This document shows, piece after piece, positions 9,047-16,918 of a stretch of DNA of 64,000 nt. Below the pieces are notes generated by a model. The model saw only the letters and a list, made by a program, of their open reading frames with translations. It searched no databases and was not told the origin of the DNA. The stretch's first letter is position 1, and every line of letters begins with the position of its first letter. Source of the stretch: Propionispora vibrioides. GTDB taxonomy: Bacteria > Bacillota > Negativicutes > Propionisporales > Propionisporaceae. The stretch is taken from NCBI RefSeq assembly GCF_900110485.1, contig NZ_FODY01000010.1, forward strand, positions 62,594 through 126,593, in the 5' to 3' direction. The position numbers and the translations under genes are program-made.

Positions 9047-9823
9047 TTACTCACTGGTGTAAGGAAATACATAAGGTTTCTCCGGCGCGGCGACTTTTTC
9101 CACAGAGGTTAATTGAATAACCGGTGTGTCTTGATCTTTATAGCGCCCCATCGCAATCACACCTGTCCCGGATAGCCACGTGCCGTCCGGGTATTTTTTT
9201 GCATCGGCAGTTTCACACATGACGCCATAAGGCAGGGCGTCGGCGGCGCAGCAAACCATGACATAGCGGACTAATGATAACTGGCGGTCGCCTAAGCCGG
9301 GGCTCCGGAAAACAAAGCCGGTCATGGTAAGCTTTTTGCCGATATAGTCCTGGGGAAAATCGTTGATTTCACTCATGACTTCCGTATAGTTGTTGCTATC
9401 CACCACGATGGTTTCCGCTTGCTGCAGCGCTTCCTTCAGGGGGCGGGGCTGACTGGCAACGGCCGTTGCCAGGACCGTTGTCTGGCTGTTCAAGCCTTTG
9501 CTGGCAACAAGACTGGCATTGAGCATCTGGTCGGGTAACAGGACGGCTAAGAGGAGAATGATGCAAAAGGGCAGGTACTTTCCATAGTGATGATGTGTAT
9601 GGCTTGGTGAGGGAAGCAGCAGATCAAAGAACTGAATGACCAGTAAGGGCAGCAGCAGCCAGTAGGCGTAGCGGACAAGCGGGGAAAAGCGCGGATTGAT
9701 ATAATAGGAGAACTGGTCGGTCATATCCAGCCAGACAAACAGGCTGATCAACCCTGTCAAGAGCAGAAAGCGCACAAGCGCTTCCCAGTGAAATGCTGTG
9801 GCAGGACGTTTTCTCGGCTTCAT
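9047..9823 (-). CDS. YcgQ-like (TIGR03943-type) membrane protein
   Basis: 258 aa. Four hydrophobic segments in the N-terminal half, with a His-rich HTHHHYGK loop around residue 75, then a soluble domain with conserved MTGFVFRSPGL, VRYVMVCCAADALP and WLSGTGVIAMGRY. This protein is found next to a YcgR-type permease in many Firmicutes, as here (15 nt gap, YcgR first). The pair is thought to act in metal handling; the His-rich loop and CC pair agree, but the substrate is unproven. AAGGAGGGC precedes the ATG. Confidence 0.82.
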   Translation of the reverse strand: MKPRKRPATAFHWEALVRFLLLTGLISLFVWLDMTDQFSYYINPRFSPLVRYAYWLLLPLLVIQFFDLLLPSPSHTHHHYGKYLPFCIILLLAVLLPDQMLNASLVASKGLNSQTTVLATAVASQPRPLKEALQQAETIVVDSNNYTEVMSEINDFPQDYIGKKLTMTGFVFRSPGLGDRQLSLVRYVMVCCAADALPYGVMCETADAKKYPDGTWLSGTGVIAMGRYKDQDTPVIQLTSVEKVAAPEKPYVFPYTSE

Positions 9824-9838
9824 GCAAAGCCCTCCTTC

Positions 9839-10801
9839 TTATAGAGCATTTAACAAATAGGCTAAGCCGCCGCATAGTAAGATGACAATAACCGTGAGTG
9901 TGGCTACAAAACGGGTTTTGAACACATGGAGCAGCATGAGCAGGTTCTTGGCATCAATCATAGGACCGAAAACCATAAAGGCGATCAGCGAACCGGGCGT
10001 AAAACTGCTGCTGAACGAGGCTGCAATAAAAGCGTCGGCCGAGGAGCAGACGGAAACGCTGAAGGCAAACAGCAGCATGACGATAACGGAATACAGCGGG
10101 TCCTGCCCCAGTCCTAACAATAGCTGCCGGGGCAGTAGAAGTTGCAGGGCTGCCCCCAGCATGGCTCCCAGCAGCAGATATTTCCCCATATCAAAGAATT
10201 CGGCGCCGGCGTCACGGAAAGTATGCATGATTTTTTCAGCGAATGAGGCATTAGGCTGGACCGGGGAAGTATGACAGCCGCAGGAGCAGGCAGTTTCCTG
10301 GGATTCATGAGAAGTTTGCCGCAACGCTCTGCCGTCAAAAAGAAGGTCCACCGTCAGACCGGCGCAACAGGCAATGGCAAAAGCCGCCGCAAGGCGATAC
10401 AAGAGCATCAGGCTGTTGCCGTTAAAAGCGAACCAGGTCGCGGTGGCGACGACGGGATTAATAATGGGGGCTGCCAGCATAAAGGTAATGGCGAAGCGGA
10501 GCGGCACCCCTTTTAAGAGCAGACGGCGTACGATGGGGACCATACCGCAATCGCATACGGGAAACAAAATACCCAGGAGTGCGGCCATCAGCAAGGAGAG
10601 TAAGGTGTTCTTCGGAATGCATTTTTGTATGGTATTCTCGGATAGGAAGTGATTCATTCCGGCCGAGATCAGCACACTAAGCAGGACAAAGGGAAAAGCC
10701 TCGATAACGATGCTTAGCAGAATGATTTTAAAATTAATCAGGTTTTGCAAATCAAAGTTTTTCAGACCGTATTGTACGGCAAATGCCAAGTTGTCCAGCA
10801 T
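9839..10801 (-). CDS. YcgR-type permease (DUF318/ArsP_1 family)
   Basis: 320 aa, about eight membrane helices in two halves. Family motifs: FPVCDCGMVPIVRRLL near residues 100-115, APIINPVVATATW, and the second-half equivalent CSSADAFIAASFSSSF with FGPMIDAKN. A hydrophilic loop carries CSCGCHTSP, a probable metal-binding cluster. ArsP_1 proteins include organoarsenical exporters, but the YcgR branch paired with YcgQ is distinct and of uncertain substrate. First gene of a two-gene operon; AGGAGGGGA lies before the ATG. Confidence 0.85.
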   Translation of the reverse strand: MLDNLAFAVQYGLKNFDLQNLINFKIILLSIVIEAFPFVLLSVLISAGMNHFLSENTIQKCIPKNTLLSLLMAALLGILFPVCDCGMVPIVRRLLLKGVPLRFAITFMLAAPIINPVVATATWFAFNGNSLMLLYRLAAAFAIACCAGLTVDLLFDGRALRQTSHESQETACSCGCHTSPVQPNASFAEKIMHTFRDAGAEFFDMGKYLLLGAMLGAALQLLLPRQLLLGLGQDPLYSVIVMLLFAFSVSVCSSADAFIAASFSSSFTPGSLIAFMVFGPMIDAKNLLMLLHVFKTRFVATLTVIVILLCGGLAYLLNAL

Positions 10802-10879
10802 AATTCCCCTCCTAACAGGTAACTCTTATATGACTATTCAGCAGCATGAAAAATATGCATCCGAATGGCCGGCCAGGGG

Positions 10880-11010
10880 AATCGCTGATTTAATGAGCCT
10901 GCCAGCCTGGCGAGAGATTTTTTTGGCTGGCAAGGAAATAAAAGCGTAGGAAGCGGTTCCTTCGGAGTTAGTGGACCACTAGGCTGCGCAGTGTGAATAA
11001 ATCAGTGGTT
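10880..11010 (+). repeat. Family-1 inverted-repeat element, copy B
   Basis: 131 bp between AATCGCTGATTTAATGAG and GAATAAATCAGTGGTT. Shares CCTGGCGAGAGATTTTTT, GGCTGGCAAGGAAATAAAA and CTGCGCAGTGTGAATAAATC with the other copies; the central part is replaced. It lies in the 340-bp space between the divergent ycgR-like gene and the next exported protein; no other feature is seen there. Confidence 0.8.
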
Positions 11011-11141
11011 CTCAAGTGTATCTTCCTGGTGAAAAAAGGGTCTTTGCAAAATTTGGTGAATTACACCTATAACAGGCTAATCGGGCAGGGAAAAATGCGG
11101 CGCGGTGAGCATAAATAGGAATAGGCAAGGATGGTGTTTCC

Positions 11142-11669
11142 ATGGATGGATATAAACGAATGATCAGGAGCCTGGTGCTGGCGATGAGTTTTCTGCTGCT
11201 GGGTACGGCGCAGGCTAGTATGGAGCCGGCGCGGTTTGCGGCAGTTGAACAGAACGGCGCGGTGATTGCGCAATTTGATACGCAGACACTGGTTTATGAA
11301 AGGGATCCTTACCGGGATGAATTGCTGGTCAATGTCTGGCTTAAGCCAACGCCGGACAATATGTTGGATTCTTATCAATTGCAGCATTATCTGTTCCGCA
11401 TGACAAAACGGGAGATCATGCTGCTTGATCAGGTTGACTATAGTAGGAGCGGTGGTGTCCTGTCGCGAATAACCAAGGAGTATAGTCCGGCCTTGTGGAC
11501 AGTACCGTTGCCGGAAACAGTGGAGGAAAGTTATTATTCGGCCGTGTTGAAATACGCCCAAGCCCATGACAAAGAGCTGCGGGCCGCCGTTCAGCCCAAA
11601 GCAGATAACAAAAAGCGCAAAGACCAGTTGGCCGGTTTGGGACTGTTTATTGTAGCTACTAATATTTAA
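11142..11669 (+). CDS. Exported protein of unknown function
   Basis: 175 aa. A signal peptide is visible (MIRSLVLAMSFLLLGTAQAS, cleavage after AQA at about residue 26 of the longer form). The mature part is mixed alpha/beta with the stretch ERDPYRDELLVNVWLKPTP and a basic KKRKD patch near the C-terminus. The family is not recognised. Either ATG (11142 or 11160) could be the start; AGGATGG upstream favours 11142. The gene precedes hisC by 113 nt. Confidence 0.6.
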   Translation: MDGYKRMIRSLVLAMSFLLLGTAQASMEPARFAAVEQNGAVIAQFDTQTLVYERDPYRDELLVNVWLKPTPDNMLDSYQLQHYLFRMTKREIMLLDQVDYSRSGGVLSRITKEYSPALWTVPLPETVEESYYSAVLKYAQAHDKELRAAVQPKADNKKRKDQLAGLGLFIVATNI

Positions 11670-11782
11670 GATCCAGAGCCATGGACGGCCGGGCGAATGT
11701 AACTGCCCGACGGTTAGGACAGTGCGTCGTGAGAGACAATAAATACGGGCGTGTAACCAAGAGATAAAGGGAGTCGTAGATA

Positions 11783-12841
11783 ATGAGCAAATATTGGAGT
11801 AAAGCAGTGCAGGGACTGGAGCCCTATGTTCCCGGCGAACAGCCGAAGGATAAGGTCTATGTAAAATTAAACACCAATGAAAATCCGTATCCGCCTTCGC
11901 CAAAGGCGATCCTGGCCATGCAGGCGGCGGCCGACGATAAGCTTAGATTATATCCGCCACCTACCTGTGATGAGCTTAGGGACACGATTGGTGCGTATTA
12001 TGGTCTGAAAAAGGAACAGGTATTTGTCGGAAACGGCTCGGATGAAGTACTGGCCTTTAGTTTTATGGCATTCTTTGATCCCGGGTCACCGATCCTGTTT
12101 CCCGATATTACCTACAGCTTTTATCCGGTTTACGCGGCGTTATTTCACATTGATTACCAGCTGGTCACACTTAATGAGGACTTTTCCATTCCGGTGGAAG
12201 CCTTCTGGCAGCCTAACGGCGGCATTATTTTTCCTAATCCCAATGCCCCTACCGGGCGCTACTTATCATTGGCCGCTATTGAAACTATTTTGCGAAAAAA
12301 CCGGGATCAGGTGGTCATTGTCGACGAAGCTTATATTGATTTCGGCGGTGAGTCGGCCATAAAGCTTCTCCAAAATTATGATAACCTGCTGATCATTCAG
12401 ACCCTTTCCAAGTCCCGCTCGTTAGCCGGGCTGCGGGTCGGTTTTGCTCTGGGCAGCGCCGAGCTGATTGAGGCACTGGACAGGGTGAAAAATTCGATCA
12501 ATTCCTATACCCTGGATCGCGTTGCTTTGGCCGGTGCAGTAGAAGCTTTTAAGGACGAAGCCCATTTTGAGGAAACCAGGCAAAAAATAATGGCTACCAG
12601 GCAGCGGGTGATGGTCAGTATAGAAAAATTGGGTTTCGAGGTTGTGCCTTCGACGGCCAATCTGATTTTTATCAGTCATCCGGTCATACCGGCTGAGCGG
12701 ATTTTCCGGGAACTGCGGGAGCATGGTGTGCTGGTACGGTATTTTAAGAAGCCCCGGATTGACAATTTTCTGCGGGTCAGTATCGGTTCCGATGAAGAAA
12801 TGGATTGCTTTTTGACGGCCCTGCGGGATATCGTAAAATAA
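11783..12841 (+). CDS. hisC: Histidinol-phosphate aminotransferase
   Basis: 352-aa fold-type I PLP aminotransferase. NTNENPYPPSP near the N-terminus, GNGSDEVL near residue 87, FPNPNAPTG (Asn that contacts PLP), VIVDEAYIDF (Asp), and the PLP lysine in TLSKSRSLAG near residue 215; Arg of RVSIG near the C-terminus binds the substrate carboxylate. It converts imidazole acetol phosphate to histidinol phosphate in histidine synthesis, and close relatives may also act on aromatic or other amino acids. It is not in a his cluster; 21 nt separate it from msrA. No T-box or leader peptide was seen upstream. Confidence 0.9.
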   Translation: MSKYWSKAVQGLEPYVPGEQPKDKVYVKLNTNENPYPPSPKAILAMQAAADDKLRLYPPPTCDELRDTIGAYYGLKKEQVFVGNGSDEVLAFSFMAFFDPGSPILFPDITYSFYPVYAALFHIDYQLVTLNEDFSIPVEAFWQPNGGIIFPNPNAPTGRYLSLAAIETILRKNRDQVVIVDEAYIDFGGESAIKLLQNYDNLLIIQTLSKSRSLAGLRVGFALGSAELIEALDRVKNSINSYTLDRVALAGAVEAFKDEAHFEETRQKIMATRQRVMVSIEKLGFEVVPSTANLIFISHPVIPAERIFRELREHGVLVRYFKKPRIDNFLRVSIGSDEEMDCFLTALRDIVK

Positions 12842-12862
12842 CAGTAACAGGGAGGAAATGTT

Positions 12863-13360
12863 ATGAAAAAAATCTGGCTGGCCGGCGGCTGCTTCTGGGG
12901 TGTTGAGGCCTATTATCAGCAGTTGAAGGGCGTCGTGTCCACAACGGTGGGTTATGGACAGGGGAAGACGGAGGCGCCTTCTTATGAGGAGGTTTGTTCC
13001 GGCCAAACCGGTCATGCTGAAATCTGTGAAGTGGTTTACGATGAAAATGTGCTGTCGCTGGTCAAGCTTTTGGAACACTATTTCCGCATTATTGATCCGA
13101 CCACGCTGAATTACCAGGGGCATGATCATGGAACACAGTACCGGACGGGCGTATATTTTAACGATCCCGCCGATCAGCCGGCCATTGCCGGTTTTCTTGA
13201 CAACAAGCGGCAGCATTACAGCCGCCCTCTTGTCGTGGAAGTGGAGGAACTGAGAAATTTCTATCCTGCCGAGGAATACCACCAGGCTTATTTAGATAAA
13301 AATCCGCACGGCTATTGCCATGTCAATTTATCTGTGGCCAGACCGGAGGAACGGAAATAG
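12863..13360 (+). CDS. msrA: Peptide methionine-S-sulfoxide reductase
   Basis: 165 aa, usual MsrA length. Catalytic Cys10 in GGCFWGVE, substrate-binding GHAEICEVVYD and the HDHGTQYRTGVYF block are all present. It repairs S-methionine sulfoxide in proteins using thioredoxin or a similar donor. No recycling Cys pair is obvious at the C-terminus apart from the Cys in HGYCHVN near residue 153. No msrB domain is fused. Shine-Dalgarno AGGGAGG precedes the ATG. Confidence 0.93.
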   Translation: MKKIWLAGGCFWGVEAYYQQLKGVVSTTVGYGQGKTEAPSYEEVCSGQTGHAEICEVVYDENVLSLVKLLEHYFRIIDPTTLNYQGHDHGTQYRTGVYFNDPADQPAIAGFLDNKRQHYSRPLVVEVEELRNFYPAEEYHQAYLDKNPHGYCHVNLSVARPEERK

Positions 13361-13387
13361 CCGGCAAGCCGGAGGAGGTGGGAGAAG

Positions 13388-14581
13388 ATGATTCGCAAGG
13401 TATTGCTGGAGTTTATCCATGAAAGTGCTCATATGCAGCGCTGGAATGACCACATCCGCCCTAAGGGTTTTACCGAACTGGATAAACAGGCGCAAAAGAT
13501 GATCATTGCCTATGTGCTGGCCCGCTTTCAGACGGAAGAAAGTAATGGGACGATTAGCTGGCGGGCGATTATTGAGGGCGGTCTATTTGAGTTTTTACAC
13601 CGGATTGTTTTAACCGATATTAAACCGCCGGTATATTACGAACTGATGGCGCGGCATGGCAAACAGATCAATACCTGGGTGCTGGCTGAGCTAAAACCCC
13701 GGGTGGATTGTCTGGGCAGCGATTTTTACCGGCGGATGGAAGACTACTTTGCCGAGCCGGACTGCTGCCTGCTGGAAAAGAAAATCTTAAAGGCCGCTCA
13801 CTTCCTGGCAACGCAGTGGGAGTTTCAGATTATCCGCAAGCTGAATTCCAACATATACGGGCTGGAAGAAACCGAAACCCGCATTGCCAATGAGATTGAG
13901 GAGCATTATGACCTGATCGGAGTGCAGAAGATCGCTTTGCATAAAAAGGCCAACCATTTTATAGAACTGGTCGGCCAGCTCCGTTTTCAGCAGCGCTGGG
14001 CCCAGTCGCCGCGGGTGCCGGAAACCTCGGTTATGGGACATATGCTGATTGTGGCTTTGCTGTCATATATGGTGTCGGTTATTGAACTGAAGGCTTGCAA
14101 CCAACGGGCGGTCAACAACTTCTTCGCCGGGTTGTTCCACGATTTGCCGGAGGTGCTCACCCGGGATATTGTCTCGCCGGTCAAGCGTTCGGTCGCCGGG
14201 TTGGATGAGCTCATTAAAGAAATTGAAAACACTCAGGTGAAGGCCAAGCTATACCCCTTGATTCCCACTAGCTGGCAAAAAGAACTGGAATACTTTATGC
14301 AGGACGAGTTTACCAGTAAAATTATGCTGCAGGGGCAGATCAAAAAGGTCACATCCGAGGAGATTTCCCGACAGTATAATGAGGACCAATATTCGCCGGT
14401 AGACGGAGAGATTATCAAGGCCTGTGATCATTTGGCCGCCTATATGGAAGCAAGCTTGTCCCGGTCACATGGCATCATGTCGCGCCATTTGCGCGACGGT
14501 TTGGAAACGCTGTATCCCATCTATCAAAACAAGAAGATTGCCGGCGTGGACTTCGGTCAATTGTTTGATTACTTCAAATAA
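13388..14581 (+). CDS. HD-domain phosphohydrolase (HD_3/YfbR-like)
   Basis: 397 aa, soluble. The HD signature is in the second half: SVMGHMLIVALLSYM supplies the first His, FFAGLFHDLPEVLTRDI supplies the paired His-Asp, and VDGEIIKACDHLAAYMEAS supplies the last Asp. The arrangement resembles YfbR-type 5'-deoxynucleotidases but the protein is about twice as long, with an extra N-terminal helical half of unknown role. The substrate is likely a nucleotide (inference). It sits 27 nt after msrA, preceded by GGAGGAGG. Confidence 0.75.
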   Translation: MIRKVLLEFIHESAHMQRWNDHIRPKGFTELDKQAQKMIIAYVLARFQTEESNGTISWRAIIEGGLFEFLHRIVLTDIKPPVYYELMARHGKQINTWVLAELKPRVDCLGSDFYRRMEDYFAEPDCCLLEKKILKAAHFLATQWEFQIIRKLNSNIYGLEETETRIANEIEEHYDLIGVQKIALHKKANHFIELVGQLRFQQRWAQSPRVPETSVMGHMLIVALLSYMVSVIELKACNQRAVNNFFAGLFHDLPEVLTRDIVSPVKRSVAGLDELIKEIENTQVKAKLYPLIPTSWQKELEYFMQDEFTSKIMLQGQIKKVTSEEISRQYNEDQYSPVDGEIIKACDHLAAYMEASLSRSHGIMSRHLRDGLETLYPIYQNKKIAGVDFGQLFDYFK

Positions 14582-14603
14582 ATGAGACAGAATTTTTCCG
14601 GTC

Positions 14604-14846
14604 AACCGCCGGGTTGATGAGGCTGTTCGCCTGGCGGAGCTTTTGCTGGCGCAAAAAGAATCTTTTTCAGTGTATCAGGAGAACGGCGCCGGTTGCATTC
14701 AGGCAGGACTTGGCCCAAGCCAAGTCTTTTCTTATTTGGCAAGGATACAAAACATGGAGGATAGCAGCACTCTTGCGAGGTTTTGCTGGAGCAGTCGGGC
14801 GAAAAGAGGATCTGCCAGGACGGGCAGCGCGAATAAATCAGTGGTT
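14604..14846 (+). repeat. Family-1 inverted-repeat element, long divergent copy D
   Basis: 243 bp. The left part AACCGCCGGGTTGATGAGG...CGCCTGGCGG matches the family left end; the right part AGGTTTTGCTGGAGCAGTCG, AGGATCTGCCAGGACGGGC, GCGCGAATAAATCAGTGGTT matches the right half of copy A. The insert between them contains a 19-base sequence (14716-14734) that recurs at 58689-58707. The right end stops 5 bp before the tetR -35 box. It fills the gap 14582-14850. Confidence 0.7.
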
Positions 14847-14851
14847 TTTTA

Positions 14852-14880
14852 TTGACAGTTAGCAAAAATTATATGATAAT
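14852..14880 (+). promoter_or_regulatory. Sigma-A promoter of tetR
   Basis: TTGACA (14852-14857), 17-bp spacer, GATAAT (14875-14880). The expected transcription start lies inside the palindrome at 14883-14911, so binding there should block it. Confidence 0.7.
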
Positions 14881-14882
14881 AA

Positions 14883-14911
14883 ACACATACCGTCCGGTAG
14901 GTCGGTGTGTG
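14883..14911. promoter_or_regulatory. TetR operator 1 (autoregulation)
   Basis: Imperfect palindrome with core ACACATACCGTCCGGTAGGT followed by CGGTGTGT. It shares CACATACCG...GGTAGGT with operator 2 before the pump genes. Confidence 0.7.
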
Positions 14912-14924
14912 AGGAGACGATGCT

Positions 14925-15509
14925 GTGACAAAGGACAATATCATCCATGTAGCGCTGCGGTTATTTTTGCAGCGAGGCTACAAATATGTGTCTTTGGTAG
15001 ATGTGGCCGCTGAAGCGGGGATTACTAAAGGTGGTATCTATCACTACTTTTCCAGCAAGGAAGACCTGTTGTATACGGCGGTGCATTACTTATTTGATCG
15101 GATAGAAGCTAAGTACATTGATGTATTCAGCCGGGACGGCAGCTTGCAGCAGGCGCTCTATTCTATGCTGGTCGAGCGGGAGCTTGAGGTGTATGCCCGT
15201 GACTTGTTGGGTATGGAGCAGGGAGATTACCGGGAAAATCACGCTAGCTTTATTTTAGAAGTCATGAATCATTTCCCCAAAATGCAAGAGCGGATTGACC
15301 GCAGCCATATGACGGTTTGTAAGGCCATTGGAGCAAAACTGCAGGCCGCTATGGGACAGGGTGAAATTCGTCCCCAGACGGATACACATGCGCTGGCGGT
15401 CATGATTCTGGCCATGCTTAACGGGCAGATATCCCTGGGCGAAAAGCTGAACAGCCCGGAAATACGCAAATTGATGACAGAAAATCTGTGGCGTTTGATT
15501 TGTGCTTGA
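14925..15509 (+). CDS. TetR/AcrR-family regulator of the adjacent RND pump
   Basis: 194 aa. N-terminal TetR helix-turn-helix (residues ~5-50): NIIHVALRLFLQRGYKYVSL, VDVAAEAGITKGGIYHYFSSKEDLL. The C-terminal helical domain should bind the inducer, which is unknown. GTG start at 14925 is set by GAGGAGA 7 nt upstream. Matching palindromes before this gene (14883-14911) and before the pump operon (15733-15758) indicate that it represses both itself and the pump. Confidence 0.88.
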   Translation: MTKDNIIHVALRLFLQRGYKYVSLVDVAAEAGITKGGIYHYFSSKEDLLYTAVHYLFDRIEAKYIDVFSRDGSLQQALYSMLVERELEVYARDLLGMEQGDYRENHASFILEVMNHFPKMQERIDRSHMTVCKAIGAKLQAAMGQGEIRPQTDTHALAVMILAMLNGQISLGEKLNSPEIRKLMTENLWRLICA

Positions 15510-15515
15510 AAGAAC

Positions 15516-15695
15516 GGGCGTGTCTTCAAATTAACGGAATGATCCATGGCGAGTGATTTTTGGGTCAGACGAATTATACCCTAAAGGGCACGCGAAATTT
15601 TGCAGGAATAGCGAGTTCTATTTCAAAAAATTTTAAGGAAGTATGGCGCAAAAAGCACTGTCAGGGAGCGTTTCGGATAGTTTGAAGACACGCCC
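15516..15695 (+). repeat. Family-2 inverted-repeat element, full-length copy
   Basis: 180 bp bounded by GGGCGTGTCTTCAAA and its perfect complement TTTGAAGACACGCCC. Internal blocks GGAATGATCC, TGGCGAGTG, CTATTTCAAAAAA, AAGGAAGTATGGCGCAAAAA and GTTTCGGATAGT recur at 45.4 kb. It lies between tetR and the pump operator. Confidence 0.85.
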
Positions 15696-15732
15696 CAGGC
15701 CTCCTGTTATAGCGAGGTTATTTTTCTGCCGT

Positions 15733-15758
15733 GCACATACCGACTGGTAGGTATGTGC
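15733..15758. promoter_or_regulatory. TetR operator 2 (RND pump)
   Basis: Palindrome with perfect 9-bp arms GCACATACC and GGTATGTGC around an 8-bp centre containing the shared CTGGTA core, 47-72 bp upstream of the pump's first gene. Confidence 0.75.
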
Positions 15759-15804
15759 GGCCGATCAGGTTAATTTCCATATAGAATACAAGGAGGCAGG
15801 CAAG

Positions 15805-16899
15805 ATGAAAGGGTTTAAGCTTAAATACTGGCTGGTGCCGGTTTTGCTGGTTATCGGTTTGACGCTCGTTTTCCGCAGCGGCGCTTTTTCCAAGGAAAAG
15901 GTGCAGCCCCAGGCAGATAGCGGAGTGGCCGTACGAGTGGCGGACGTACAATATACGCAGGTGGTACCGGGACTTTCTTTAAATGGGTCTATTGAAGGCA
16001 GAACTTCAGCGACCATCAGTGCCAAAATTGCGGGACGGATTGAAGAGGTGCTGGTTGAAGAAGGCCAGCCGGTAAAGGCCGGCGATCCGTTAGTCCGGCT
16101 GGAGAATGTGGAATTGACCAATTCGGTGCGGACGGCAGAGGATGCAGTGACCAAAGCCCAAGTGAGCTATGATCTGGCTGCTGCCGATTACAACCGTTAT
16201 CAAACCTTGTATGACAAAGGAGCCGTTTCACAACAGCAATTGGATACGGCAATGGCCAAGCTAAAGAGTGCACAGGCTGATTTGTCCAGTGCCGTGGCTG
16301 GCCGCAACAACGCGGCGCAGCAACTGGGTTATGGCGTGATTACAGCACCGGTAGACGGAGTTGTTGCTAATAAAACGGCCACTGTCGGCCAGGTGGTATC
16401 GCCTGGTTCGGCTTTAATGGTAGTACAGGACATTAGTCAGGTACAGGCTGTGGTAAATATTGAGCAAAAGGACCTGGGCCAGGTCAAAGTGGGGCAGAAG
16501 GCGCAAGTGCGGGTGGACGCCTATGGGGACAGAGTGTTTGAGGGAACCGTGGACGGCATGAATCCCGAAGCCGGCTCGGCCAGCCGGATGTTCAGAACCA
16601 AAATTAAGCTGGATAATGCCGACGGAGCCTTGAAGGCTGGCATGTTCGCTAAAATTGAACTGGCTACCGGCGAACCAGTAGCCGTCCTTACCGTGCCGCA
16701 GGCCGCGGTTATCCAGAAACAGGGCCTGTATTATGTATTTACCGCGGAAGACGGCAAAGCCGTGCGGCATCAAATCGAGATCGGCAAGGCCGATCAGGAC
16801 AGTATCCAGATTAAAAGCGGGTTGCAGCAGGGAGACAAGGCAGTTATCAGCGGCGTAAACCAGCTAAAGGATAATGAAGCGGTAAAAGTAACGGAGTAA
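15805..16899 (+). CDS. RND efflux periplasmic adaptor (membrane fusion protein)
   Basis: 364 aa. One N-terminal membrane anchor (residues ~7-25), no lipobox. Barrel-sandwich/lipoyl halves around SATISAKIAGRIEEVLVEEGQPVKAGDPLVRLE and GVITAPVDGVVANKTATVGQVVSPG flank a coiled-coil hairpin (~95-160) rich in Ala/Gln. Beta-barrel and membrane-proximal domains follow. It links the inner-membrane RND protein to an outer-membrane channel. Shine-Dalgarno AAGGAGG. No TolC-type gene lies in this operon, so the channel must be supplied from elsewhere. Confidence 0.9.
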   Translation: MKGFKLKYWLVPVLLVIGLTLVFRSGAFSKEKVQPQADSGVAVRVADVQYTQVVPGLSLNGSIEGRTSATISAKIAGRIEEVLVEEGQPVKAGDPLVRLENVELTNSVRTAEDAVTKAQVSYDLAAADYNRYQTLYDKGAVSQQQLDTAMAKLKSAQADLSSAVAGRNNAAQQLGYGVITAPVDGVVANKTATVGQVVSPGSALMVVQDISQVQAVVNIEQKDLGQVKVGQKAQVRVDAYGDRVFEGTVDGMNPEAGSASRMFRTKIKLDNADGALKAGMFAKIELATGEPVAVLTVPQAAVIQKQGLYYVFTAEDGKAVRHQIEIGKADQDSIQIKSGLQQGDKAVISGVNQLKDNEAVKVTE

Positions 16900-16918
16900 A
16901 GGTAGAGGGAGATAGATA

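Noticed and set aside
11670-11782. T-box or his leader before hisC
   Set aside because: No T-box motif, His-codon run or antiterminator hairpin was visible in 113 nt.
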